This document shows, one piece after another, positions 14,525 through 25,900 of a stretch of DNA of 38,104 nucleotides. The notes under the pieces were generated by a model. That model had not been told where the DNA came from. It did not search any database and saw only the letters and a list, made by a program, of their open reading frames with translations. The first letter of the stretch is position 1; every line of letters starts with the position of its first letter. A program made the translations under genes and the position numbers. This DNA is from Ruminococcus sp. UBA4275 (GTDB lineage: Bacteria > Bacillota > Clostridia > Oscillospirales > Ruminococcaceae), in assembly GCA_002395085.1 (NCBI GenBank), contig DGVV01000141.1:1-38104 (forward strand), read 5' to 3'.

Positions 14525-14813
14525 ACTTTACCCGCACTCTGCCGAACACATCTTCTTCAGAAGAAACTTTTCCGTCCTGAATATCCGCCTCCGCTTCGCC
14601 GAGCTTCTGTGAAAGTTCAGAGCGGCTGCGGACAATCACTTCCTTCGGCATCGGAAGCCGGACATCAAACGGCAAACCGCCGGTCAGAGAAACCTGACAA
14701 AGAAACATATTGATTGCTTCGGAAAGTGTCATGCCAAGCATGGTGAGCGTTTCCTCCGCATTGTTTTTCACATCCTCATTGACACGGACATGAATCGTAT
14801 CGTTTTTTGCCAT
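14514..14813 (-). CDS. RelB/DinJ-family antitoxin
   Basis: This is a 99-aa protein. The ATG at 14813 follows AAAGGCAGGTG and gives the canonical opening AKNDTIHVRVNEDVKNNAE, a ribbon-helix-helix DNA-binding fold. The conserved TLTMLGMTLSEAINMFL segment of RelB/DinJ comes next, then a C-terminal toxin-binding tail. An in-frame ATG 45 bp upstream has no better ribosome binding site. The protein should neutralise the RelE-like toxin and repress its own promoter, which contains an imperfect dyad. The pair is divergent from topB and separates the two halves of the transfer region. Confidence 0.87.
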   Translation of the reverse strand: MAKNDTIHVRVNEDVKNNAEETLTMLGMTLSEAINMFLCQVSLTGGLPFDVRLPMPKEVIVRSRSELSQKLGEAEADIQDGKVSSEEDVFGRVRVKYGL

Positions 14814-14846
14814 AACAAGCACCTGCCTTTCATGTTCTTCACTCTT

Positions 14847-14875
14847 ATTGTAACACATTGTGTAAGCAATGTCAA
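14847..14875 (-). promoter_or_regulatory. Toxin-antitoxin promoter with operator-like dyad
   Basis: On the minus strand TTGACA (14875-14870) and TACAAT (14852-14847) are 17 bp apart. The spacer holds an imperfect dyad, TTACACA-A-TGTGTTA, suited to binding by a ribbon-helix-helix antitoxin. Autoregulation is inferred from the family. Confidence 0.78.
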
Positions 14876-14910
14876 TACGTTTTTATAATTTCAGAAAGGA
14901 GCACTGTATA

Positions 14911-17004
14911 TTGCGACTTATCATAGCAGAAAAGCCCTCTGTCGGGCGCACAATCGCAGCCGTTCTCGGCGTTTCCGAAAAGAAAAACGGATATATCGAG
15001 GGCAGCGATTCCATCGTAACATGGTGCCGCGGGCATCTGGCGGAACCGGCAATGCCGGAAAACTACGATGAAAAGTATAAATTCCGAAAAATCGAGGATC
15101 TCCCGATCATTCCGGAACGGTGGAAGCTGGCAGTATTGAAGGATTCTGCCGAACAGTTCAAGGTGGTGCGCAGCCTGATGCTGGATCCCCGCGTGACTGA
15201 AATCGTGTCCGCGACCGATGCCGGACGCGAGGGCGAGTGCATCTTCCGGTATGTCTACTATCTGACCGGATGCAAAAAGCCGGTGCTGCGGCTCTGGACT
15301 TCCTCGCTGGAGGAATCCGCAATCCGAAGCGGCTTTGCAAATCTGAAACCGATGACTGCTTATGATGCGCTGTTTGCGGCAGGCTTTGCCCGCGCAAAGG
15401 CGGACTGGCTGATCGGCATCAACGCGAGCCGCCTGTTCTCCGGACTGTATCACAGCAACCTGTCTGTCGGCAGAGTGCAGACACCGACACTCGCGATGAT
15501 CGTACAGCGCGATGCAGATATTCAGAACTTCGTGAAGAAGCCGTATTATGCGGTCGAGCTGGACTGCGGTTTCAAGGCTTCGAGCGACCGCTTTGATGAA
15601 AAGCCGCCTGCGGAAGCGCTGCAAGAACGCTGCGACGGTCAGACCGCGACCGTGACAGCCCTGAAACGCGGGAAGAAAACAGAGAATCCGCCGGAACTCT
15701 ATGACATCACGACCTTACAGCGGGACGCAAACAGAATGTTCGGCTATACCGCACAGCAAACACTGGACTATGCGCAGAGCATTTACGAAGCGCAGCTCAT
15801 CACCTACCCGCGCACGGACAGCCGGTACATTACCGCAGATATGGAAAACACCGTCACAGCGTTGGTCGGAACGGTCTTGCAGCATATCCCGACAGCATCC
15901 GGCATCGTGCTGCCGCAGCCGGACATCAGGCGGCTCATCAATGACGAGATGGTTTCTGATCATCCAGCCATTCTTCCGACGGAGAAAATTGCATCGAAGA
16001 ATATGTCCGCGCTGCCGATCGGCGAGCGGAACATCCTGTTTCTGATCGCTTCCCGCCTCATTGCCGCAGTTGATGCTCCGCATCTCTATGAAGCGGTTTC
16101 CGCAGAGCTTACCTGCGCAGGCGCGCTGTTTCATGCAGCAGGCAGAACCGTTCTGCAAGACGGCTGGAAAGCAGCAGACCGGCTGTTGCGCGACCGCATG
16201 AAAACAGACCAGACGGATGAACCGGAAACAGACGAATCGGAACATACCGATCTGTCGAAGCTCCGCGAGGGACAGACCTTTGCGAATGTGCCGGCAGCGG
16301 TTGCGGAACGTACACCGAAGCCGCCGCGACCGTTTACGGACGATACGCTGCTTGCCGCTATGGAGCGTGCCGGAAACGATTCCTATGAGGATGACGGCAC
16401 GGAAAAGAAAGGGCTTGGGACACCGGCAACCAGAGCGGCGGTCATCGAAGGTCTGATGAAACGGGAATACATCAGGCGAACCGGCAAGCAGATTTTCCCG
16501 ACCGAAAAGGGAAAGCAGCTCATTGCAATCGTGCCGGAATCGCTGAAATCCCCGAAAACGACGGCAGACTGGGAAACGGTATTGCAGCATATTGAGCACG
16601 GCGATTTCTCTGTAACGGCAGCGCAGTTTACGGAGCAGATCGCGCAGCAGACCCGTTCCCTGATTCGTGATTACAGCAGCGTCCCGGCAGAAAGCAAACC
16701 GGAGAGTAATCCGTTTTATCAGAAAGCGGATGACAGCATCGGAACTTGCCCGAAATGCGGAAAACCGGTCAGAGAATACCCCAAATCGTTTTCCTGCACA
16801 TCCGGAAAAGACGGCTGCGGCTTCGTGATCTGGAAGAACATGAGCGGTAAATCCCTGCCCGCTGCGCAGGCAAAGAAGCTGCTGGAAAAAGGCAGGACCG
16901 ATCTGATGAAAGGCTTTACGAGCAAAGCGGGAAAACCGTTCTCCGCATACGTGATTCTGAAAGCAGATTACACAACAGGATTTGAATTTCAAAACAGAAA
17001 GTGA
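14911..17004 (+). CDS. topB: DNA topoisomerase III (type IA)
   Basis: This encodes about 697 aa. The TTG at 14911 is chosen because AAAGGAG lies 9 bp upstream and translation then starts RLIIAEKPSVGRTIA, the standard TopB N-terminus. The Toprim domain has SATDAGREGE (about 100-109). The catalytic tyrosine is in LITYPRTDSRYIT (about 297-309). The region GLGTPATRAAVIEGL is the conserved type IA domain III segment. The C-terminus carries a zinc ribbon (CPKCGKPV...CTSG..GC, about 612-645). ICE-encoded TopB relaxes or decatenates DNA during transfer and replication and is standard beside the large methylase-helicase. The small gene at 17013 follows at once. Confidence 0.95.
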   Translation: MRLIIAEKPSVGRTIAAVLGVSEKKNGYIEGSDSIVTWCRGHLAEPAMPENYDEKYKFRKIEDLPIIPERWKLAVLKDSAEQFKVVRSLMLDPRVTEIVSATDAGREGECIFRYVYYLTGCKKPVLRLWTSSLEESAIRSGFANLKPMTAYDALFAAGFARAKADWLIGINASRLFSGLYHSNLSVGRVQTPTLAMIVQRDADIQNFVKKPYYAVELDCGFKASSDRFDEKPPAEALQERCDGQTATVTALKRGKKTENPPELYDITTLQRDANRMFGYTAQQTLDYAQSIYEAQLITYPRTDSRYITADMENTVTALVGTVLQHIPTASGIVLPQPDIRRLINDEMVSDHPAILPTEKIASKNMSALPIGERNILFLIASRLIAAVDAPHLYEAVSAELTCAGALFHAAGRTVLQDGWKAADRLLRDRMKTDQTDEPETDESEHTDLSKLREGQTFANVPAAVAERTPKPPRPFTDDTLLAAMERAGNDSYEDDGTEKKGLGTPATRAAVIEGLMKREYIRRTGKQIFPTEKGKQLIAIVPESLKSPKTTADWETVLQHIEHGDFSVTAAQFTEQIAQQTRSLIRDYSSVPAESKPESNPFYQKADDSIGTCPKCGKPVREYPKSFSCTSGKDGCGFVIWKNMSGKSLPAAQAKKLLEKGRTDLMKGFTSKAGKPFSAYVILKADYTTGFEFQNRK

Positions 17005-17012
17005 GGCACCAC

Positions 17013-17498
17013 ATGAACGATGCACTGAAAACAGCAGCGGAAATGCTGCAAACCGCACCCGAAAATCTCTCCTGCTATCCGGAAACCGTGCAGCAGGAAA
17101 TGATCGCAGCAGCCGAAAACAAGAATTTTGATGAACTGAACACAATCTGGCAGAAAGCCTTTCTGAACAGCGAAATGCAGGAAGTCTCGCGTGTTTCCGG
17201 CGTTTCGATGCAGACGCTGCTGGAACTGCCGGATGCCGTCAAGGTTGAACTGACCTATCTGCTGGCACAGGATCCGCATGACTGCATTGCCCTGAACCGC
17301 TGCATCACGGAGCATCTTTCTGCTGTATCCATTTCAGATATTGCGGTTCTGCTGAAAATGCCGGCGGAGGAACTGAAAGACCTGCCGTTCAGCAAACAGA
17401 AGGAGCTTTGCGGCGCCATGGATATGCTCTACGGAACAGTGCCGGACAGCGAGCTGATCGCGGAACTGACCGGCATCCTGAACGGTGCAGCATCATGA
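17013..17498 (+). CDS. Helical-repeat protein, unknown function (first of two)
   Basis: This 161-aa acidic, all-helical protein has its ATG 6 bp after GTGAGG. It contains about three related modules of roughly 45 residues: AAEMLQTAPENLSCYP..., VSGVSMQTLLELPDAVKVEL... and LLKMPAEELKDLPFSKQKEL.... In each, a short helix ends in a Leu-x-x-x-Pro turn and a longer helix follows. The neighbouring gene at 17495 contains a similar module (KLGMTVSMLRSQPDDVLQMI). The stop overlaps the next start (ATGA). I do not recognise a named family; the design suggests a small protein-interaction scaffold for the element's DNA-processing enzymes. Confidence 0.66.
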   Translation: MNDALKTAAEMLQTAPENLSCYPETVQQEMIAAAENKNFDELNTIWQKAFLNSEMQEVSRVSGVSMQTLLELPDAVKVELTYLLAQDPHDCIALNRCITEHLSAVSISDIAVLLKMPAEELKDLPFSKQKELCGAMDMLYGTVPDSELIAELTGILNGAAS

Positions 17499-17977
17499 CG
17501 GAGGATGTGCCGGAGCGCGTTCTGGTCAGACCGGAACCCGATGAACAGGAAGAACTGCTGCCGGAAATCGCGGAAAAGCTCGGCATGACAGTCTCGATGC
17601 TGCGGTCGCAGCCGGATGATGTGCTGCAAATGATCCGCATGATCTATTTGCAGACGCAGCATGACGATGCGGCATTCGCAGACCGGATGCAGAAGGTTCT
17701 GCGGATGCAGGATGTTTCCCCGATCAAAGACTGGGAAATGCTGCATGAGGTGAATATGAACTGCATTGACGGCATTGTCAATAATCTTCCGCCGGAGGAA
17801 ATACCGGAGGAAGCCTTTACCTTTTCGCGCAGACGGCTGCGGGAGCTGGCTGCTGCCGCAAGAATGAGCGCAGCACACAGCAGCCGCACCGCGGAACAGA
17901 AGCAGCATACACAGAGCAATGAGGAATACGATGTACTTGTCCGAAAGGAAGGAGGCAGTACCAATGCCGGAACGTGA
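17495..17977 (+). CDS. Helical-repeat protein, unknown function (second of two)
   Basis: This 160-aa protein has an ATG that overlaps the preceding stop, so translation is coupled. It has an acidic N-terminus (PERVLVRPEPDEQEELL). One helical module follows, related to those of the upstream protein: KLGMTVSMLRSQPDDVLQMI, then FADRMQKVLRMQ. A second helical region contains NNLPPEEIPEEAFTFSRRRL, and the tail is Ser/Gln-rich and polar. There is no signal peptide or membrane segment. It overlaps the next gene by 14 bp. Function is unknown; proximity to topB and the giant methylase-helicase suggests DNA processing. Confidence 0.62.
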   Translation: MTEDVPERVLVRPEPDEQEELLPEIAEKLGMTVSMLRSQPDDVLQMIRMIYLQTQHDDAAFADRMQKVLRMQDVSPIKDWEMLHEVNMNCIDGIVNNLPPEEIPEEAFTFSRRRLRELAAAARMSAAHSSRTAEQKQHTQSNEEYDVLVRKEGGSTNAGT

Positions 17978-19943
17978 TGAAAGACGCATATCTGAACAGG
18001 AGACGGAATTTGCAGATGCACGGGAAAAGCAGCGTCAGCAGGAGGCAGCCGGACAGCTCAGAAAGCCGGTGCAGTCTGAGAAGCTGATGCCGTTTCTGAA
18101 TGCCGCGCATGAACGGCATACAGACCGCATCGCGGTTCTGAACGTGAAGAAGCAGACAAGGCTGACGAAGATCGAACGGAATACGGCAAAACAGGAACGG
18201 CTGGAGGCAAAGGCAGACCGCATTGCTGCCACCAGCGAAATGCTCCGCCGCCTGACTGCCGGTACACGGCTGGAATCTGCCGCCGATGCCCTGATCGGAC
18301 GGAATATGCAGCGGATCGAAAAGATCCGGAAGAAAAAGCTCCCGAAGATCGGGCGGAAGATCAGCCGGCACATGAGGAAAATCGCGAAGATTGACCGGAA
18401 GATCGCCGTGCGGGAACGCAAAGCCGTGAAATGTGAGGCGCTCAGCGGCATCATCGGCAGCTTTGTCATAACCGACCCCGAAAAGCGGCGGGTGCAGTTT
18501 ACGGAATCGCTGGATACGCTGCACCGTGTCACAAAGGAATCGCTGACCGCAAAGATCGAACGGTACAATGACAAAATGGACCGTACCTACGCAAAACATC
18601 CGGAGCTGCGGGGATGGGTCGCAGCCGGCACGCCGCTGAAACCGGAAAACGAAAAGACCGTGATGCAGCTGGAAGCGCTTATGACAAAAATTCAGAATGC
18701 CGAAGAAAAGCTCAGAAAGCTGGATGCCCTGTCACAGCCCTACAGCGATCAGCCCGCAGAGCAGCAGGATATGCTGCAATCACTTGCGGAAACACAGCTG
18801 GATGCAGCAGCGGAGCGCGGCGAAACGCGCGTCAGTCCGCTGGCGGAGGCGGTTTGCATCCGTGCCGCAGAGCGGACAGAAAATCTGGTGCATGAGGCTG
18901 CAAAGCAGCTCCGTTCCGTGTTCAGCATCGAGCAGAACGGCGAAATCCGGTATTACGAGGCGGAGAATGCAGGGCCGGAGGATATCCTCAGAGCCGGAAA
19001 AGCACAGCGTCCGATGATCGCTGCCGAACGGATCGGGCATCGCCTCAGCGAAATGGAATTTGCAGAGATCGAGCAGAGCGACCGGCTTGCAGTTTCCGTT
19101 GCCATGAATGCGGACAGCCGCACGGCACAGATCCTTACCGTCAACGGCGGAAAAGGCGGCGTCCGCGATGAAAACCGCAGCAATCAGAATACCGTCCTGG
19201 AATTCGTATCTCTTGCACCGGAAAAAGAACATTCCGGCTTTCAGAAATTCAATCCGGAATATTTCAAAGCCATTCCGCGCGCTGACCGTCTGACGGATAC
19301 GCGCACGGTCGATGCTGCACAGAAGATCATCAGCGAACTGAACCAGCAGGGCATTCCGTTTTCGGCGGTGTTCCGGGAGAACGGCACGGCATCCGTGACG
19401 GTGAATCAGGCACAGCACGGTGCGGTGTATCTGAATGCAGTCCGCGCTGCCGGAGAGCCGCTGCCTGCACAGACGCAGCAGCAGGACAGAACTGTCCGGA
19501 CACCGGCAGCGGCTGCACGCATCACATCTGCGCTGGACGATGCCGGGATTCCGCACAGTAGCTTGCAGCAGGGTGCGGGAACGGTGATCGTGACTGCACC
19601 GCAGGACAGAGAACAGACCCGTGCCGTGATTGCAGAATCTGAGCAGGCACACCGCAAGCAGTTCATCCATCCGGAAGTCTACCGGCAGATGCCGCCGGAG
19701 GAACGCTTCACGCAGCGGATGACGGAAACACAGGCACGCGCGGCAGTCGAACAGCTTGCAGCGCAGGGCGTGCCGCATTCCGCGGTGCTGAACGGCGACC
19801 GGTCGGCTGTTACGGTCGGGAAGGAAGCAAAGGGATTTGTACTGAACAGGGAGAAGCGCGGCGCGCTTGCAAACCGCGCATCGAAAGCACAGCACCGGAC
19901 GCAGCAGCATGATACAGCAAAAAAACAGCATGATCTGAACTGA
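17964..19943 (+). CDS. Coiled-coil protein with C-terminal repeats shared with the giant helicase
   Basis: This is a 659-aa protein. The ATG at 17964 is chosen because AAGGAGG lies about 8 bp upstream. Residues 1-260 are very basic and coiled-coil, including KIRKKKLPKIGRKISRHMRK. A middle domain (about 300-400) contains HRLSEMEFAEIEQSDRLAV. The C-terminal half has about three copies of a 70-residue module with the core L...GIPFSAV......SVTV: IISELNQQGIPFSAVF (about 454), ITSALDDAGIPHSSLQ (about 520) and AVEQLAAQGVPHSAVL (about 593). The same module recurs in the next gene's product. No relaxase HUH motif or nuclease signature is visible. A DNA-binding partner of the giant protein is the best guess. 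Confidence 0.65.
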   Translation: MPERDERRISEQETEFADAREKQRQQEAAGQLRKPVQSEKLMPFLNAAHERHTDRIAVLNVKKQTRLTKIERNTAKQERLEAKADRIAATSEMLRRLTAGTRLESAADALIGRNMQRIEKIRKKKLPKIGRKISRHMRKIAKIDRKIAVRERKAVKCEALSGIIGSFVITDPEKRRVQFTESLDTLHRVTKESLTAKIERYNDKMDRTYAKHPELRGWVAAGTPLKPENEKTVMQLEALMTKIQNAEEKLRKLDALSQPYSDQPAEQQDMLQSLAETQLDAAAERGETRVSPLAEAVCIRAAERTENLVHEAAKQLRSVFSIEQNGEIRYYEAENAGPEDILRAGKAQRPMIAAERIGHRLSEMEFAEIEQSDRLAVSVAMNADSRTAQILTVNGGKGGVRDENRSNQNTVLEFVSLAPEKEHSGFQKFNPEYFKAIPRADRLTDTRTVDAAQKIISELNQQGIPFSAVFRENGTASVTVNQAQHGAVYLNAVRAAGEPLPAQTQQQDRTVRTPAAAARITSALDDAGIPHSSLQQGAGTVIVTAPQDREQTRAVIAESEQAHRKQFIHPEVYRQMPPEERFTQRMTETQARAAVEQLAAQGVPHSAVLNGDRSAVTVGKEAKGFVLNREKRGALANRASKAQHRTQQHDTAKKQHDLN

Positions 19944-19978
19944 AAACACAGCAATGAAGTGAAATACACAGGAGGTGT

Positions 19979-22900
19979 ATGATGCAGCTTTTCGGCAATA
20001 AACTCTGGAATGATGTCACTGACAACCGGCACAAGGCATATTACGTCATGCGGGAGGATATTTTCCGCACCGTGACGGAACGTCTGGATGCAGCAGGACT
20101 GAATTATTATGCCTTCGAGCAGAACGGCACTTACAAAATGGCAGTCAACGAACATGATCTGCGGTATTTCCGGGATGTGATCGGAGATGCGCTGATCGTG
20201 CAGATGGAACGAACAGCAGCGGCACGCGGCAATTCTCCGCAAACAATCATCGGCACGGCGGAATACCGCAGCATTCAGAATAAACGGTACTTCACATCGG
20301 ATATAGATATGGTGCTGAAAATTGCAGAGCAGATGCAGCAGCAGGGCGTGCCGTTCTCAGGCCGCGTCTATGACGCTCATGCAACGCTGACGGTCAATGC
20401 GGAACATGAGGCGGCAGTTCTGGCGGCTAACAACCGCATTCTGACAGAACGGCAGCAGCATCGCCATGCGGTTTCGCAGCACATGATTGTCGGCAGCGTG
20501 CCGTACCGGGAGATTCAGCAGCCGTTTCATTTTGCTTCCCGCATGAAGCCGCAGGAGTTCATGCAGGTCAAACAGATCATTGACGGTGCGGGGATTCCGT
20601 ATTCCGGCATTGTCCGGAACAGCGGCATTATTCTGACCGTCAGTCAGAATCAGGCACAGCAGTTCGGAATCCTGCTCAATGCAGCACAGACCAAACAGCA
20701 GAGTGTGGAGGAACTGAAAGAGGCAGGTTTCTCCGATCACCAGATCGGGCTGATGGATGCCGCGCTGGACAGATTTGCAGCAGCCAATGATTCGGACAGC
20801 ATGACAACATTTGTTGACCCGCGCTTTTCGGATGAACAGATCCGGCATCTTGCGGGAATGGCAGAGCAGTACATCGCGCAGGACAAAGCAGACCGGCTGT
20901 TTGACCGTTCCGGCATCCTGATGGACATGATCGGGTACCGGGATGCAGCGCTGCATCAGCTCACATTTGAGGAAGCATTCCGCGATACGGCATATTCGCC
21001 GGAGCAGCGTGCGGTTTTGCAGGAGCTGTTTGACGGCGGCATCACCGCAGAGACACTGAGAGCCAGCCTCGATGAAACATATACAGTCGATGAAATCCGG
21101 CGGATCGGTGCCTGCTTCCGCGATTCCGACATCGACGGGCTGCGGAAAATACAGGAGCGGCACGGCTTGCCGGATGTACCGGAGCTGATTTCGTTTGATC
21201 CGGAGCCGGACGATCTGGCACAGACCGTGTATATGCGCGAGACCGAAGCCGCCATGCAGCGGGAGATTCCGGCGGGCGCATGGCAGGAAATGACGCAGGA
21301 TGAAGCACCGGCGGAACCGGCGCTTTCCGGCGACACCTTTCAGATCTACCGGCTGAAGGCGGATGCCAATGAACTGCGTATCCGCTTTGAGAATTACGAA
21401 ACCTTGCAGCAGCTCGGCTTTGACATCCGTGCGGACAAATATGACTGCATCTATACCGGTGCGCTGCAAGGTGAAAACAGCACACTGGAAGGAATTTACC
21501 GCACCTTCAATCTCGATCATCCCGCAGATTTCAACGGCTACTCGCTGTCCGTCGGAGATATTGTTGTTCTGCAACAGGACGGCAGCCGCACCGCCCACAT
21601 GGTGGACAGCATCGGATTCCGGGAGCTGCCGGATTTTTTCAGGGAACGGCAGGAGCCGCAGCAGGATGCTGCCGACCGTCAGACGGATCTCTTTGATCTG
21701 CCGTACAGCGACCGCGAAAAACAGGTCATCGGCAATACGCCTTTCCACTTCATTGCCGGCAAGACATACCACAAGCTCGATACCGAAACTGCAATGCAGA
21801 TTGCGCAGGAGCTGGCGGCACTGGAGATTCCGTTTTCCGGGCGCATCAAGGGCGATTCCGCGACACTGACGCTGCCTGCCGCACAGGAGGAGCGGTATCA
21901 GGAGATTGCGGCGAAATACATTGCGCCTTCCGAACCGGAGATGCCGGAACAGCCGGAAGAACCGGCAGCAGCGGTGCCGGAGCATACGGAAGCAGAACCG
22001 CCTGCTGACGGTCAGCCGCTTGAACTGCACATCGGTGACCACATCCGTCTGGCGGACGATCCGCAGAACGCATGGATTGTCACGGAAGTTTCGGATTTCA
22101 TCCTGAAACTGGAAAATGCCGATCAGAAGGCAATGGAATCGGCACAGATGATGACCGGATGGCAGAAGCATCTCAACAGCAGCAATGTGACAGTGCTGCC
22201 GGAGAAAGGTCTGCCTGAACCGCCGCCGCCCAAGAAGCGGAGCGCACATCTCCGGAAACAGGCAGAGGGACAGCTTGCACTGTTCATGGAGCCGGAAGGA
22301 AGCAGCGCAGACCGCCGGCAGGAACTGCTGCTCAATGAGATCGGGCGCGGAACGGGCTTTGAAAACGGCAAACTGCGCGTTTATGATTTCATCCATGAGC
22401 AGCAGCCGTCCGCATCTGAGCTGGCAGATTTTCTCAGAAAGGAATATGGCATCGGCGGACATTCCGGTCCGGATATGCCGTACGTTCAGCATGACGGCAA
22501 GGGCATCATCATCACAGATACCGACAAACAGGAGTACCGGTATAGCTGGAGCGAGACGGCAAAAGCGATTACGGAGCTTGACCGGCAGGGAGAGTATCTG
22601 ACGGCAGCAGATATTGAAGAATCCATTGCATCATCGAAATTCTATCTGAATGAGATACCGAATCTGAATGATGCGGCAAAAGAATATCATGAACAAATAC
22701 TTGCCAGACTGGAGCATCATCCGCTGCTGAAAGGACGCGCGGCAGAACCGGAACAGTCTGCGCCGGAAGCGGCAGCAGAAACACCGGCTGCACCGGAGCC
22801 GGTCGAAGTTACCCGCACCAGCGACGGTCTGGTCCGCTTCATGCTCTGTGAACAGCGCGAACCGACAGAATCTCCGTGGAATGTGCAGCGCTGGTCGCGC

Positions 22901-25900
22901 AGCAGCACAGACGAAGATTTCAGCTATAACGGATACGGCAAATTTGCAGCAACCGAGCAGGAAGCACGCGATTTCATCACCAGGCAGTTTGAAAGGTATG
23001 AGGATGAGCATTGTCTGGAAGCGATTACAGAAGCGGTCAACCGGAATCACACCCTCAACAGCTTCGATTCCGCGCAGGCGCTCAAAGAAGTCCGAAAGCA
23101 GTTTCCGGCAGACCGCATTGCGCTGCTGCTGGCGGCAGAAGTGCAGAACGCAGACTGGGACGGTCGCTATTCCGGCAGCGTGCGGGACTGGTCGCGCAAG
23201 GAAATGAAGCTGCACGGCGCGATCGAAACCGAAATTGCCTTACAGCGCCGGCAGTTCCCGCATCCCTGTCTGACGAATGCGCTGGCGGAAGCTGTTATGG
23301 ATCAGCAGCATGAACGGGCAATCGAAGAACCGAAGATCAGCGCAGAACCGCAGCGGGAAGCAGAGCCGGTGAAAATCCGGAATACGATGGAGCATCGCAT
23401 TTTCCTGAAAATGCGGGATCTGTATCCGGATGTCATTCAGGACGCGCCGACTGCACACAATTACGAGCACTACGAAAATCCGAATGACGGAACAGGCTAT
23501 GAGCCGTTCTCCATTCAGCGCCTCACGGACTGGGATAACGGTCAGTGCCTTGTCTCCATGATGCACACCTATGAGCAGAACGGTGACCTGATGCGCGATC
23601 CGGATATTGTGCTGCGTGTCGATCTGAAACAGCAGACTGCAACTGCGGTCAGCTATCAGCAGGACGGTCTCGGCATTTACCGGGAATATCCGGGCGGCAG
23701 CTGCGGACAGCGTGATACCAACCGTTTCATGCTGGAATGGCTGAAAAATCTCCGCGACCAGGAGCGGGAGATCACCCATGCAGAAGTCGATTATACGCAT
23801 GACGGTACTATATATAGTATTGACCTGAATTATACAGACGGCAAGCTCAGCGAAGCGGTCTGCGACGGGCATCCGGAAGCAGCACAGGCATTCGCGCAGG
23901 AGATCGGTTTTACGGCAGACGAACCGGCTGCGGCACAGGATAAGTATCCCGGCAACAGACTGGAGCTGTCCAAAGCTGCGGAATTCCTGATGAACGGGAA
24001 GAATATGACAGGCTTTGTTCAGAGTATGCTTTCCGCCGGTGAGATGAACGAAGCCGCCGCACAGATTTTCGATCAGGGCGGAGATGCCGCTGCGGTCGCG
24101 CAGAACCGGCTGCAATCCGGCAGATATGCCTTTTCCGATCACGAAACCTTTGACAGCACAGTTTTTGAGGTGCAGAAGGATGCGGACGGCATCACCTTCA
24201 CCGCGGAGCCGGATTCCGGGCATCCGTTCAGTGTTTCGTATAACTGGGAACAAACCGGCAGCTTTTTGCAGGAAGCAGCGCAGCTTGCCAGAGATGTTGA
24301 CCGTGAGGCGGCAGAAGAATGGGAGCGCGAAGCCGCAGAAACCATTGAAGAACCGGTATCTGCATCAGACTTCACGATTGGCGAAGACTTTGCAGTTGCC
24401 GCCGGCAAAAAGGGAAAGTTCCAGGCAAACATGGATGCGATCCATACCCTCAAAGCGGTGGAGGCGGAAAACAGAACTGCGACACCGGAGGAACAGAAAA
24501 TCCTTGCAGGCTATGTGGGCTGGGGTGGCATTCAGGAGGCATTCGATTCTGACCGGGACGACTGGACGAAGGAATATACCGCACTCCGCAGCGTGCTGAC
24601 GGACGAGGAATATGCGGCAGCCAGAGCCTCAACCGAAAATGCGCACTACACGCAGCCGATGATTATTTCCGAATTGTACCGCGCGCTGGAACAGTTCGGC
24701 TTTTCCGGAGGCAGAGTATTGGAACCGGCTATGGGTACGGGCAATTTCTTCGGCACAATGCCGGAAGCGATGCGCAGCAGCGCGGAGCTGTTCGGCGTGG
24801 AGCTGGACAGCATCAGCGGACGAATCGCAAAACAGCTCTATCCTTCGGCGGATATTGAAGTGACCGGCTTTGAGCATACCCATTTTAATAACAATGCGTT
24901 TGATGTTGTGGTCGGCAATGTACCGTTCGGCAATTACCACGTCATGGATGCTGCCTACGACGATCAGAAATTCAAGATTCACGATTATTTCCTTGCAAAA
25001 TCTGCCGACAAGCTGAAACCCGGCGGGATCATGGCGGTGGTGACTTCCAGCGGTACGATGGACAAGCTCGACGCTTCCGCCAGAATGTACCTTGCGAAGC
25101 GTGCAGATCTGGTCGGTGCGGTGCGCCTGCCCAACGATGCGTTCAAAGCCAATGCCGGTGCGGAAGTCACGACGGACATCCTGATTTTCCGGAAGCGGGA
25201 GGAACCGCTTGCACAGGAAGACGCTTATCCGGCATGGACGCAACTGGACGAAACGGCGAACGGACTTCGCGTCAACAGCTATTTCACGGCGCATCCGGAG
25301 ATGGTGCTCGGCACACTGGAAAAGAGTACCAATCCGTTTTCTTCCGGTGTGGAGTGCATTCCGGTTCCGGGCATCGATCTGCGGCAGCAGCTCTCTGAGG
25401 CACTGGGCAGACTGTCCGCCTCGATCAGCCGTGAGCCGGTCAGCGTGGAAGCGCGGGCGGAACAGTTCACCGACGGTGCCCCGCTCAAAACCTTCTTCCT
25501 GCGGGACAACAATCTGTATTTCAAGGATTCCGCTGAGAAACCGGCAGCACTCTCCGATCTTGGCGGCAGGAAACGCGACCGTGCGGTCGGAATGCTCGGC
25601 ATCCGCGATGCAGCACGCGCCGTGATTCAGGCGCAGACGGAAAACTGTTCCGATGAACAGCTCCATGCCCTGCAAGCCGTCCTGACAGAGCGGTACGATG
25701 CGTTCTATAAAAAGTTCGGTCTGATTCATTCCAAGGCGAATGCGTCTGTATTCAGAGAAGATGACGGCTATGCCCTGATCTGTTCGCTGGAGAAAAAGTT
25801 TGATCTGAAAAGAGACAATCTTCTGGAGAAAGCGGATATTTTCACCAAGCGCACAATCTGTCAGTTCGCAGAAGCAGAACACGCCGACAGCTCGGAAGAT

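Noticed and set aside
20357..22492. Long 711-codon antisense frame within the giant gene
   Set aside because: It is the mirror of a codon-biased GC-rich gene, without ribosome binding site, promoter or recognisable domains; the + strand frame carries clear motifs. The same holds for the antisense frame at 24629-26368.
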